From: Orobanche coerulescens
Taxonomy: Eukaryota > Streptophyta > Magnoliopsida > Lamiales > Orobanchaceae
Assembly (NCBI GenBank): GCA_033398695.1
Contig: CM065804.1
Span: 11,393,001-11,457,000, forward strand
Length of the DNA stretch: 64,000 nucleotides
Direction: 5' to 3'
The translations under genes and the position numbers were made by a program. This document shows, piece after piece, positions 35,005-48,227 of the stretch; the first letter of the stretch is position 1, and every line of letters begins with the position of its first letter. The notes below the pieces were generated by a model. The model had not been told where the DNA came from. It saw only the letters and a list, made by a program, of their open reading frames with translations, and searched no databases.

Positions 35005-36222
35005 TGTTGGGTATCGGGTCGTACAATTCGGCTAAAAAACAGGATCGATTATACAAGTAGATAAACGAATATAATGATTATAAATTATATTCTACGGGAT
35101 AGGGTTTAAGGATTATAGGCCAACTAAGTGAACCTTGTAATTATAACCAATATAATTAATCCGATAAACCCGAACAAAATGCAGTCGGTAATAATTCCAA
35201 CATCCAGAATAAATCTGAAACACAAATAACTGATTCCAGGTTAACAACGATAATGATAATAACCAATCGATCGGAAGATGATAATCAGAACAAATCCGAA
35301 ATAGTATATAAACCGGTATATATTATATATATAACTAATATATAATATATATTACTATACTGCAGGTATATATATTTATATATATATATATATAACAAAT
35401 ATATATTAATTAATTGCACAAATTCACCAAGAACAACAATTAATCGAAGATAAAAATGGATTGAACCCCCCCCCCCCTTTTAGGAACGAGATGAATAGGC
35501 TCAAATCTTCTGAAAACCTTAGCAATTGACACCAAGAAAATCATTTTCCACAAAGGTGGAACGTGGAATCGCCGCCGACCGGCCACAAAGCCCGGTAGCA
35601 CCTTCATTTATTAAGCAGTTCGGTATGTGAGTGTATACATATGTATATATAATTAACGGGTTCTTTGGGTTTTCCATTGTTGTTACCCAAAATATTATCC
35701 GGAGATGATATTGCTGGAATTGTCGAGTAACAAACAAATGCGAGAACACTTCTGTAGGAAAGTAAATAACACAAGATTTGCCGGGGTTGTTAGTCCCGGA
35801 CTTGAATGCTCTCGCGAGATGTTATTAATATGAATACTAGGGAGTACAAATATTAATGTTAGAATACTATTACAATAAGTGTAAAGATTCTAGTTATCTT
35901 AGCTATTGAGCGTTAAGATTGCCGGAAGATGCTCTGTGAGTTCTTGCTTTTTATATGTTCTGTGTGACTGAATTGTTATGTCAAGTAATTTCACTGTGTA
36001 TGTGTCTGTCCCTCTGGCCACTGTTGGAGGCCTACTATTTATAGTAGAAGAGGTTGCTAGGTCCTCCCCGGCGATCGCGGGCGACCGCCGTTTTATATAT
36101 TAGAATAAGATGGGCGATCGTCCCATCACGTGGGACTGTTTCCTTAAAGTCCGAGGCTGCTGCTGGCATCCAGATGAGCGAGCCAATAAGAAGTCCGCAC
36201 GTGTCCCGAGTCGCTGTCCGGG
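35005..36222 (-). repeat. F 5' LTR, inner part
   Basis: Starts TGTTGGGTATCGGG on the plus strand, next to the PBS. It includes a TA-rich microsatellite (about 35317-35395), a C12 run (35466-35477), a minus-strand TATA box CTATAAATAG (36035-36044) and the first CGATCG palindromes (36071 and 36114). The part right of 36044 is U3. The duplicated CCGGG (36218-36222) marks the E insertion. Confidence 0.78.
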
Positions 36223-36866
36223 TGTAATATCCGCAATTTTCGATTTTCGGTAAATTTCTTTTTTCGGCCGGAGTCCGTTTTGACGACTCTCTCATGGCCA
36301 TTTCGTCATTATGAGAATGATTAATTATACGCTTTTTGTCATCCGAGTTCGTTTCGGTGTTGTTTTGTTGAGTTCCGTGCTTTTTAGCGGTTTTTCCGCA
36401 CTTGAGTTCGATTCTTGCGAATCTCGTCCGAAACTGTTGTTTCGACTTTCTCGTAAGTTCATTTAATGTTATTATTCATGTTGCAAGCTTCGGCTTGGTG
36501 TTTCGACCATGTATCGTGTATTTCGGACATTTTGGGCCATTTTCGTAATTTCCCAAAGTTTGGGGTAATTACTTTCCGCTGTCGAATTTCGGGCTTTCAG
36601 GTGGTCGTAATCGTGTGTTCTCTTAATGCTCGAATTCGTCTTTGCGAGTACTTCGTAACCGTATCTTCGATTCGTACTCAGGTTTGGATTTCGGGGTCGT
36701 TCGGGCCGTCGGAGTGGGTCCCGGCCGAGTCATGGCCGTGCATCTTTGAGGCCGGGCCGACTCGCCGAGTAACGTCACGGTAGTGATCGGCGATTTAAAT
36801 GCGTAAGGCCACGGCGTGCGCACGTAACGCTTCCGGCATTTCCAGCGATGAGTTCGGCCATGGCGA

Positions 36867-36928
36867 TTACGTACGTAAGCCATGGCCGATTACGTACGTA
36901 AGGCGGCCGTGATCGGCTTTATTTAAGG
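36867..36928 (+). promoter_or_regulatory. E1 palindromes and TATA-like box
   Basis: Two intact GATTACGTACGTAAG words (36865-36878 and 36887-36902) and degenerate ones upstream are followed by TTATTTAAGG (36919-36928). The E 3' LTR keeps three to four intact words (55585-55695) before CTATTTAAGG near 55710. Confidence 0.7.
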
Positions 36929-37879
36929 CCCGCGGCGTTTTCTTCAGCCATTTCACTCGGTTTTTCCTTCTCTTCCGCATCTGGAGGTGTTGGAATCATG
37001 GAAGGATGTTGTTATACAATTAATCCATGAAGTTTTGAGTTTCATATCATCAATCATCCATCCTATAACATCCTCCGATCTACCGAATCAGGTCAGATTT
37101 CCTAGAAATCTAGTTTTGGGGAATTTTGGTGTTTTGGTTGTTTTCATCCGTTTAATCCTATTTAACTTAGGATTATGATGGATTGATGATTATTTAGATG
37201 TATTATATCATTTCCCTTGTTATTCCATGGTTGGATCGTATCGATCCGTTGTTTTGGTCGAGTTCTTGATCGACGCCTTGAAGGTGTCCGATATAATGTC
37301 ATAGAGGGGTTTTCGGGCGTTCTACGATTATTCTTCCTCGTATGATCGATGATTTATTGATTATATGTTGTTAGGGTCGAATTCTTGTGAAGAACTCGAG
37401 TCGGAACCCTTCCGTTCGTTGTCTTCTTCGGGGTCCGAGCTTCCCGGTCCAACCGTGTTCTTCGGAGCATTTGGTAGCGGTTATTAAGGCAAGTATCTTA
37501 TTATACGACTTGTATCTTGCGACTAATAATTACGTATGATATGTATGACGATTTTGCTTGCCTCCGTAAATATGTTCCGTTTGAGTTGGTTGTGTTTTCC
37601 GAAATTTGAAAGCTTTGTGATAATATTGATATATTGGTATACGTGTTCGGCGTTGTGCCATTTGTGCAGGATTGCGATGTACATATGAGATGGTTGTACA
37701 CGTGGTTGTGCAATGTATTGTGTACCGAATGTGTGTTTTGTTGGTTAAGAGTCGTTGTGATGATCATGATATTCGTGTTGTTTTGGTTTACATACTTGAT
37801 TGTACATTTCGGAGTAATGTGGAATGGCTTGACATTTAATGATTATGAGTTGTGTCGTGTCGATGTGTGCGCATGTGTT

Positions 37880-38250
37880 CCAGGTAGGGTCTGACGAGGC
37901 CTCTGGAGTTCGGTACATGATGTGTACGAACAAGGTGTGTGATCCAGGTAGGGTCTGACGAGGCCTCTGGAGTTCGGTACATGATGTGTACGAACAAGGT
38001 GTGTGATCCAGGTAGGGTCTGACGAGACCTCTGGAGTTCGGTACATGATGTGTACGAACGATGTGTGTGGCTGGGTAGGGTCCGTTGAGGCCTCCGGAGT
38101 TCGGTACATGATGTGTACGAACAGTGTGTGTGGCCGGGTAGGGTCCGTTGAGGCCTCCGGAGTTCGGTACATGATGTGTACGAACAGTGTGTGTGGTCCG
38201 GGTAAAGCCCATCGAGGCCTCCGGAGTTCGGTACATGATGTGTACGAATA
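37880..38250 (+). repeat. Tandem array in E 5' LTR, about 63 bp x 6
   Basis: Units begin at about 37880, 37944, 38008, 38070, 38133 and 38198. The core is AGGGTCTGACGAGGCCTCTG then GAGTTCGGTACATGATGTG. The E 3' LTR has the same six units at 56674-57044. Confidence 0.93.
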
Positions 38251-38820
38251 ATGATCGTGTAGCAGTGATTGTTTGGGTAACATTTTAAATATAGATCTCG
38301 GACTCATAATGATATATTATTTAGTATGCTTTGAAACGAGAATCGGGCTAAGGCCCTAATGTTTACGAAAAGGTTTTGTAAATTGGGACTCGAGGTCCAA
38401 AAGAATTTCTGCTTTAAAAATTCCCGAGATGATGTGTTCCTTTTCAAATATCTCTTACTTGAGTTCGAAATTCTAAAACTTCTCGGGAACATTTCGATAA
38501 GTGATTTACGTATTAAATTCGTAGTTGCTATTTGCTTATTACATTTCGTATGGTTTTATACTTGCACTAGTAAAACAGTGGAGTTTTACTAACCCCCGAG
38601 TATTCGGGGGGTGGATGTCTGTTCTGCGTCCAGGTACATGCAGGTTCAGGGGAGCAGTCACAGGATTGGCACAAGGGGATGACGAGCTGCGATACTAATC
38701 AAGAGTTGAGAGTTGGTAGAGTTTATTTGTATTGTTAGAGTTGATTCAGTCTTCCGTTGTATTGTATTTCGAACCCTGTGTGGGTAATGTTGTTAGTCAG
38801 TCCTGTTGATAGAGTTGTGT

Positions 38821-41124
38821 TGTAACACCCCCAAGTTATTCAGGGTATATTACAGCGCCGTGAGCCCCGCCGTGGGACACACAAGGCTAAACATACGCGG
38901 AACTATAAAACTTGACCGAGAAGGTCTACATACAATGGAAAGAAAGACGATACAAATGGTATTCAAAACCATAACCAATGAAACCATATACATCACTGCA
39001 CAAATCAATACCTCGGCAACACAGGCCGGAACATCAAGGAAACTGAAATACAATACTCGAGTATTTAAAATCCATTCCAGTACAACAACACTGAATGGGG
39101 GAATCCAAAAAGATAACCGGAGACAAGACACAGTATCACACTTGCCCATCATCTTCATGCCGACCCGATACCCGCTTGTCCTCGCTCCCGAACTCGAAAT
39201 ACATAAAGGTATTTCCCCATAAAGGGGTTAGCCGTCGAATAGCTAGTGCAAGTATAACAATATGAAACATAATACTCCTCGACAATAAAGTAAATCTAAT
39301 CCGTCAATTCATCAATATCCGTCAATACATCAATTTAAGACTAGTATTCAGGAATAACTAAATCTCATAGCATCGCAACAATACATATATGAATACCGTG
39401 TAACAGCACCAGAGGCTACGGAACCCTCGGAGGACCCGTCGGTCTGTCCCGGAGTTGTTAATTCATTTTATCCATGGACTCGCAGCCGAGGCTACGAAAC
39501 CCTCAGTGGAGCCGTCGGTCCTTCCCTGAGTGGATATAAATAAGCATGCCATTAATATTTCATACTTTCAAAGTCGAGAACGCACATTCATAAATATATA
39601 CTTGCCTTGAATAATCGGCGACGCAACGAACGGAATGGAAAGTCAACGATTTAATGCTAGAACCAACGAAACGAACCTAACGATTCAAGAATACAATCAC
39701 AACAGATTCTAAACGAATACGGAATTGGAATACGCGGAAACCCACCTACGATTCATGTATATTCGTATAAAAGCGACAACGAGGGCGGACCACAACCAAA
39801 CCCTCTCGATTTCGTAAAAACCACGAAATATACCATGAATCCGTAGGGAAACTAAGAGTACCAACAAGATTAATCATATTCATCATGAATTACTCATCAA
39901 AATCGAACGAATCGGGCAAAACCACGAAAATCCCCAAATCTCCCCAAAAGTAGGGTTCTAAAGATCTAACCTTGATTATTGGATCGAAAGATGTTATAGG
40001 ATGATTGATCAACGATATAACCTCAAGAACTTCATGGATTTGTTGTTCAACAACATGGTTTCGTCTCCTCCGAAACCCCACCATGGACCGAAGAGAAATG
40101 AAATGAAAATGACGGAGAAAGTCATTGGTCTGTCATTTTTATATCGGCCGGAACTAGCGTGCGCTAGCCATCCCTACTAGCGTGCACTATCGGCCAAGAC
40201 GGCCGAGCACTCTCGGCCATGGCCCGCATGACCCGGCACCACCGACCACCCCGCCGACCGTGACTCGACCGCCGACTCCCGCTAGCGTGCGCTACGGCCG
40301 CGCGCTAGCCGACTGCCCGCGAGCCACCGGATCGACAACTCATCCGTGTAGCGACGCTAGTCGGCGGCAGCTGCGGCGCTACCCTCGCGGTTAGCGCGCC
40401 ACGACCGACAGAGCGCGGCGCTACCCGCCGACCCCGACCGAGTCCGTAACCTCGCAGTACCTCTGCCTGTGTCCGAGACAGCGTCTGGCCGACTGACAGG
40501 CGCTTACATCGCTGAAGCTAGCGCGCAGCGCCCGGCCAGAAGCGTGCGCTTACGCGGTTCTCGCGTGCTGCTCGGCGATGCTCAAGACTCGTCCGGCTGG
40601 GCCCCGCAACCGTCCGGCCACCGCCACCGCCACGACCCGACGCCTCGATTTCCGAAAACGCACGGAACGGACACGACGAAAAGTTCGCGGACGACATCAA
40701 CGACTCGAGATGAAAACGTAATGCAATAATTAATCATACGCGACCAAGAAAAGGGTCAAGACGACAAATACAGATATGGATACCCGTAACTTTCAAGAAA
40801 TTACAAAATGGCCCAAAACGCCCGGAAATCACGATACGTGATCGAATAACCAAACCGAAGTTCACAACACGTCTAACAAAGTTAAACGGACTTGCGGGAA
40901 ACTCGAAACAGCAGTTTTGGACGAGATTCGCAAGAATCGAACTCAAGTGCGGAAAAGTCGCTAAAAAGCACAGAACTCAACAAAACAACACCGAAACGAA
41001 CTCGGATGACAAAAAGTGTAGAATTAATCATTCTCAGAATGACGAAACGGTCATGAGCGAGTTGTCAAAACAGACTTCCGCCAAAAATAGAAAATTACCA
41101 GGAATCGAAATTACGGGTATTACA
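38821..41124 (-). repeat. G 3' LTR
   Basis: 2304 bp, TGTAACACCCCC to CGGGTATTACA on the plus strand. It holds the hairpin module (39207-39252), a two-unit array (about 39405-39530), a TATA-like box (40136-40144) and a palindrome array (40154-40560). The outermost 400 bp (AAGTCGCTAAAAAGCACAGAAC etc., in short pieces) are homologous to the start of the B, C and E LTRs. Confidence 0.9.
40136..40560 (-). promoter_or_regulatory. G 3' LTR palindrome array and TATA-like box
   Basis: On the minus strand ATATAAAAA (40136-40144) is preceded by a cluster of CTAGCGTGCGCTAG words and decayed forms within a GC-rich 400 bp. The 5' LTR has better preserved copies at 46790-47118. Confidence 0.7.
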
Positions 41125-43535
41125 TTCTACCCTCCTTAAAAGAAGTTTCGTCCCGAAACTTAAAACAGGTAGGGAGAAGAAATATTCCGCCAGGAAAAAC
41201 TCAACGAGATACACAAGAACCGAAAACTTACGCCCAAATGGCGAGTCATCAATATAGAACACAACAATACATTACCCGAAGGTAAACCGAACCAATGCCG
41301 AAAAGATACGAATTCACAATGCCCGAAGGCTCCAACGGAAAATACCGATACATCATAATGGCCTGAAAGCCGAATAGCCCAAAGCTGTAAATCATCACAA
41401 AATAGATCTCAAAGAAATCAACCTGACTGTCGGACATACCCCTCGGCGTATGAACAACCAGTCGCAAATCGTCGGACATATCCAATACAACATGGACTAC
41501 GAACGATCAACCAATTAAAGCTCAAGAGGGACATCACAGTACGCCCGATCCGGAAATGTGTCCGTGCACATGTCCGCCCCGTATACAGAATCCAGAATAT
41601 ACGTGTGACAATGTACCTAATTAGCCTCAAGAACTACGTCTCGTGTGCACGGTCCAATGCGGAAACATCCACGCATGACCATCGAGTGCCCGGCTAAAAA
41701 TCCTACACATAACCAATCGGCACGCAGACATGATTCCAGATATGCCACGATACAACATGACAACGAAAACTCAAGGGATAAAACATCCAATATGGATCAT
41801 ACGACCCACCAAGTGAACGATGACACGAATAATGAAAGATCGACACGACCAACAATATTCAAACAACCATCCTGGGATCAAAATCCCTAAGAACCGATTA
41901 ACACGAGCAACGATCACAACACAACGATGGGAAAATTCTCAACCTTCAAAGATCACAAAATTACCGAGTTCACAAGAATAATAGTGTGCTGCCTTGAATC
42001 GGTCAACACGACAATAATAATTCAACGGATGGGAACTATCCTCGACAGTCCCAATCCAATGCTTCGATTACCGTAGAATGGCCAATCGATAACAACGATA
42101 CAACGGATGAGAATATCTTTGACAACGGATGGGAATTATCTTCGATAATCCCAATTCAATACCTCGATTACCTTAGAACGGTCAATCGATAATCAATAAT
42201 ACGATAGAATAGATGTCCCGGTGTCTTAAATCGACCACCGAAACGGAGATGACAAAAGGATATATCAAACGTCCCCAATCGGTTAACGCAACATCATAGC
42301 AACAGATCCAATTCGACGACAAAGATTCAACGATGTCTCAGAACGACATTAATCGCGAACAATAATAATCGATACATCGATACCGCGAACCGGCTATCGA
42401 TAGCAACTTCACCAACAAGTATCGTAATGCCTTGAACCGGCCATTTACAAACAACAGTAATATTTGGTATAATTTGCCGACGGCGTCGTGTCAACCAATC
42501 CCTTGATATCAATACAATCATAAAGAGGCCGAGTCTCGAAATGATACACACATTCGTACACCTACACGATAACATTAATCTCATTGATTAGTACAAGTAT
42601 AAAACTTGCCTCGATATCAATACATCGAATCACATTAATTCGGTTGATTTCGTCGACGAGTTCCTCGGTCCACCAAGTTAATCTACGAACCCTTCAACCT
42701 TAACCGCAACACAACAGTCATAATCTATGATCAAACATCATATCTTATTGTAAAACGAAGGATTGATAATTAACCGGTTCGATGACGACCAATATCAATA
42801 CCACCAAACCACGAACTCAATCGTTTTACCATATCTCGACTAATCACAGTCTGAACAATCCAACTCCGACACTTACAAATCCTGTCCACAATACGAGTCG
42901 AAATATGATGATCATATCAGCAACCAATTCGGACCAATAATAAGGGTCTAAATGTTCCAAACTCAATTCTTAAATACGAATTGACAGGGTTCCCTTCTCG
43001 TAAACCCATCGTTAAAATTTACTTATGACCGTTATCAATTCGAATCATCCGACTGGTTCAAAACAATAGATAATCATATTAAAAAGGTTATCAAACAATC
43101 CAATCATTCGATTTGAATACTTGCTCCATACGTATGGGCTTCCAAATTCCGAGATGATTAATAGTCTCATCAAGCTCACAAACACATTCGTATTTCCTAT
43201 ACGAATATTATTTCCAACACTTAGTTTAGCTCTAGATATGAATATTCCATATTCATATTCAAAACATCAACCTTCTTAAAAATTTTCATCACCTCGGATA
43301 ATTCAAGAGTTCTGAAAGAGCATGAAATATCCGAAATCACGTTCAGAACAACATATCCGAGGTATATATATCTCCACGTTATCATTTCCTTCATCATGTC
43401 ATTCATACAACCTCAAGAATCAGAACAAAACCCTTATCGTCATATGAAGAAGATCTCAATAATCATATCAACATCCGAAATCTCTTATTACGATTCCAAT
43501 AAATCTCGTACAGCATTATCACATGATACCAAGAT

Positions 43536-44830
43536 TGTAACACCCCAGATCCTCCTGGGAATATTACACACCGTAAACCCTTCTCACAAGGATTTACCAG
43601 GCTAAGCACAATTTTTCCACATCATTTCAAAAATGTTAAAAAGACCGATGACGGTAATATTTTTCAAATACTAAAAAAAATCATTTTCCAAATACCGTCA
43701 AAGCGATCAAGGTCAAAATGCCAAAAACTCAGTTTAGGGAATCGGTTTTACGAAATAAAAATTCAGTTGGCAATATACCAAAAGCCATTTCAAAATATTC
43801 ACGCAACGGATAAAAGTACAGTCCAATTTATGCATTTTCATCGAAATAAAACGAACATCAAAATACACGATTCCCAACACACTCCCTCCCAAGTAGTAAC
43901 CCTTAAAGAAATGAACCACTATCAAAGGGATACGAGGACTACCATGTATGGACGAACCACGAGGAATAATAATGATCTCCATTCCAAGAATCATCAAAAA
44001 CATCAAGAACAATACTTAAATCCGAGCTCTCCATCTTAATCTGGTTTAAGAGAATCATCTCTCCATGTTTAGGAACTTCAAGTACTTCCCAAGGTTCTCT
44101 CTATTGACTGAAGGAAGGAGAATGGACAAAATGCCTCTCAGCACTCGTCTATCCTCTCTATAAAACACATCACTAGCGCGCTAGACCTTATATTTAGCGT
44201 GCGTTACATGACTAGCGTGCGCTATCCTTCCTTGATAGCGTGCGCTATCGGGCGATCGAAGCTACTACATTGCTTGAAATTCATCTAACGACGTAATGCC
44301 CATGCATTAGCGTACGCTAACAGCGTTGACTTGATACGGTGAAATGCTCGAGCGCGCGCTATTCTTCGACCTTAACGCGCTAATCGTCGTTGACTTGCTA
44401 CAGTATCGTGCCCCCTTATGCCGAAAGCATCCGCGATTATCGGGATTCCTTTGACCGATATGGAATTAGCGTGCGCTAATCATACGGTTTTAGCATACGC
44501 TAGCTCTACTCGACAAGCACTCGTTGTCCTGATCTGGTCACGCGTCGAACATGGCAGGTCCACCCGCCAAAGCTAAGATTCCATTATTGGCGACCGTGTT
44601 AGCGTGCGCTAACCAACATGCGTTAGCGTGCGCTAATCGAATATAAAAATCAACACAGGCCTACATGCCGGCCACCTTCCGAAATTAACCCAGCAAGTCG
44701 TTACGTACGTTAGGGGTCCTCCTTAGCGTACGTGACCGAATCTCTTAGCGTGCGCTAAGTATGCACCGTAGCGTACGCTAAGTATATATCTTAGCGCGTG
44801 CTAGACATACCTTGTAGCGTGCGCTAACGT
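43536..44830 (-). repeat. LTR-like segment I inside G
   Basis: Starts TGTAACACCCCAGATCC and carries CACACCGTAAACCC and TTTACCAGGCTAAG, the conserved LTR end block in reverse. About 640 bp further on are a TATA-like TTTTATAGAG (minus strand, about 44155) and ten or more TAGCGTGCGCTA words (44172-44828). No outer ATTACA end or TSD is found, so it is a truncated insertion or an ancestral part of G. Confidence 0.55.
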
Positions 44831-45430
44831 AGCTGTACTTAGCCATTTTCCGCTATTCTCTACCAACATCTCGACATACCAAACGATCATACGGCACAAT
44901 GAATACATATACGCATTCACAATATTATCAAACGTTGAGCGTTCTCAAGCACAAATATCCATCAACAATATCCAAAATATAAATACAAATCACCAAGATA
45001 ACCAAGAATAATCGAATAATCCAAACAACATACTAAAAAGTCACTGAAGTCGAAGATCTCCCGTGGTACTCACATGCGACTTCCAACAAAGTCTCAACAC
45101 AATACCGATACACGTTAATATCGAAATTAATAATTTAACAAAATCTCAAGGAAGAGTTCACGTCCGTAACCACAGTCACGACTTCTTCTCCTTACATCCA
45201 ACATTCTAAAGGGCACACACGTGCGGAAGTATAATCCAAATCGCACCTTCTCGAAGTGACCAATTCCAAAGAATACCAAGCTAAAAACGAAACGGTCAAG
45301 AAAATACAAGAAGAGTGAGAGGACTTACAAGTACCAGTCGCACTGTGATGATGGCAGAGTAGTGATACTGTGGTCAAATGACGACTCAATCGACCCAAAA
45401 GACCGACAGCCTAGGTATCCATAAACCTAA

Positions 45431-45442
45431 GCTCTGATACCA
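45431..45442 (-). other. G primer binding site
   Basis: The minus strand reads TGGTATCAGAGC, five bases from the 5' LTR. Confidence 0.88.
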
Positions 45443-47119
45443 TATTCTGTAACACCCCCAAGTTATTCAGGGTATATTACAGCGCCGTGAGCCCCGCCGT
45501 GGGACACACAAGGCTAAACATACGCGGAACTATAAAACTTGACCGAGAAGGTCTACATACAATGGAAAGAAAGACGATACAAATGGTATTCAAAACCATA
45601 ACCAATGAAACCATATACATCACTGCACAAATCAATACCTCGGCAACACAGGCCGGAACATCAAGGAAACTGAAATACAATACTCGAGTATTTAAAATCC
45701 ATTCCAGTACAACAACACTGAATGGGGGAATCCAAAAAGATAACCGGAGACAAGACACAGTATCACACTTGCCCATCATCTTCATGCCGACCCGATACCC
45801 GCCTGTCCTCGCTCCCCGGAACTGAAATACATAAAGGTATTTCCCCATAAAGGGGTTAGCCGTCGAATAGCTAGTGCAAGTATAACAATATGAAACATAA
45901 TACTCTCGACAATAAAGTAAATGTAATCCGTCAATTCATCAATATCCGTCAATTCATCAATTTAAGACTAGTATTCCTAATAACTAAATCTCATAGCATC
46001 GCAACAATACATATATGAATACCGTGGAACCGCACTGCAGGCTACGGAACCCTCGGAGGACCCGTCGGTCCGTCCCGAGTGGTTAATTCATATTATCCAT
46101 GGAATCGCACTGCAGGCTACGAAACCCTCAGAGGACCCGTCGGTCCGTCCCGGAGTGGATATAAATAAGCATGCCATTAATATTTCATACTTTCAAAGTC
46201 GAGAACGCACATTCATAAATATATACTTGCCTTGAATAATCGACGACGCAACGAACGGAATGGAAAGTCAACGACGAATGCTAGGAACCAACGAAAACGA
46301 ACCTAACGATTCGAAGAATACAATCACAACAGATTCTAAACGAATACGGAATTGGAATACGCCCGGAAACCCACCTACGATTCATGTATATTCGTATAAA
46401 AACGACAACGAGGGCGGACCACAACCAAACCCTCTCGATTTCGTAAAAACCACGAAATATACCATGAATCCGTAGGGAAACTAAGAGTACCAACAAGATT
46501 AATCATATTCATCATGAATTACTCATCAAAATCGAACGAATCGGGCAAAACCACGAAAATCCCCAAATCTCCCCAAAAGTAGGGTTCTAAAGATCTAACC
46601 TTGATTCGCTGGATCGAAAGATGTTATAGGATGATTGATCAACGATATAACCTCAAGAACTTCATGGATTTGTTGTTCAACAACATGGTTTCGTCTCCTC
46701 CGAAACCTCAAAGGACCGAAGAGAAATGAAATGAAAAATGACGGAGAAAGTCGGTCTGTCATTTTTATCTTGGGCGGAACTAGCGTGCGCTAGCCATCCC
46801 GACCTAGCGTGCGCTATCGCCAAGACGGCCGAGCACTCTCGGCCATGGCCCGCATGACCGGCACCACCGACCACCTCGCCGACCGTGACTCGACCGCCGA
46901 CTCGCTAGCGTGCGCTACGGCCGAAGCTTTGCGCTAGCCGACACTGGCCCAAGAGCCACCGGATCGACAACTCATCCCGGTAGCGTACGCTAGTCGGCCG
47001 GCAGCGTGCGCTACCCCTGCCGGTTAGCGCGCGCTACGACCGACAGTAGCGTGCGCTACCCGCCGACCCTGACCGAGTCCAGAACCTCAGAGTACCTCTG
47101 CCCAGGTCCGATAGCGTAC

Positions 47120-48227
47120 TGTCACGGGGTTGGGTTTGAGCACTCGAAAGCTCTTCGGACCCGTGCGGCACTAGACTAGAATTGTCTCGATCTAGCTAGT
47201 AAGCCTTACTCACTCGGTCGCTAAGTATGAAAGGAGGGGTTTAACACTTGGGAGTTGAGAGTAAAACACTTCACTATTTCACAATACTTCACAAGTACAA
47301 GAATGTTGAGTCTTTGAGGGTTGAGTGCAAATGAGCCAACCTCAAGCCTATTTATACTACTCCTAGGACCTAGAATCTTCTACTCCACCTCCTCATTTGG
47401 AGGACTCTAGAACATCCTATACATTCCATATACTTCTATCCTATTCTAGAACCTATCTCTAGAATAATCCACACTTGTCTATATATACAAGTCTACAAAC
47501 ACAAGTCTAGAGTATTCTACAAGTACAAGGCATACAATCATCTAGAATACTCTATATCATTCCAGCACTACATCCTTCTAGGGGTTTCCTAGAGGCTTCT
47601 CTTCCATTCCGGCGCCTGCCCGTCTTTGTCCGTCCGCCCGCATCGGCCCGTCTCGGCCCGACCATCCGGGCCCGTCTCTACAATGTTCAGGACTCTTCCC
47701 GAACCTCCTGGACCAAGCCGCCCGCTTCTAGTTGCTTCCGGCCGAGTCTTTCTGCCGAGTGGCTCCTCGGCTTTTCAATGTCCACGCCCCACAAGGCTTT
47801 TTCCGTCTAAGCCTATTATAGGGGGAGGGTCTCTCTCGCACCTCGCGCGCGCCACAAGACGCCGGCCGCGCCGGCATCCCACGCCGTCCGGCCGCCCGGC
47901 TCGAGTCTGTTCCAGACTCGGCCTTGTCCGTCGTGCCTTGTCCCACACGATCGCTGCCGCCCGACCTTGCCCGCGTCCTCGCGGGCAGTTGAGCCTCCGG
48001 ACATGTCCCGTCCGCAATGCCCCTTGGGCGATCCGCTTCCCATAGCGGCGTCCGTGCTCCTCCCACGGCTTACTCGCGTGACTCTCCGTCCGGTCACGCC
48101 GTCCTGAAGGCTGAATATCCCCATGCAGCCCGATGCCATCCATGGCGTCCTGCTCGTGCCGGTCCCTCGGCACCTGTGCGGCGACTGTCACGCACACATG
48201 GCTCGTTGTCGACTGTCGGCCGTGACA
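47120..48227 (-). repeat. H 3' LTR
   Basis: 1108 bp. A minus-strand TATAAATAG box lies near 47348-47357, with GC-rich U3 to its right. The plus strand opens TGTCACGGGG and ends GGCCGTGACA, next to the purine tract GGGCGGGGGAGAA (minus strand). Confidence 0.9.

Larger units (their letters stand above)
41125..45447 (-). other. G internal region, non-coding
   Basis: At the left are a PPT (41125-41141) and the hairpin word GTTTCGTCCCGAAAC (41145-41159) in reverse. Bases 41160-43530 are rich in ATCGATAA/CCGGTC words and carry no motif-bearing frame. A captured LTR-like segment spans 43536-44830. From 44830 to the PBS there is leader-like sequence. Confidence 0.75.

Noticed and set aside
37745..38307. 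Long minus-strand frames (154-163 codons) over the E tandem arrays, repeated at 56539-57101
   Set aside because: They are by-products of a repeated unit that lacks stops, and there is no known domain or codon-level signal.
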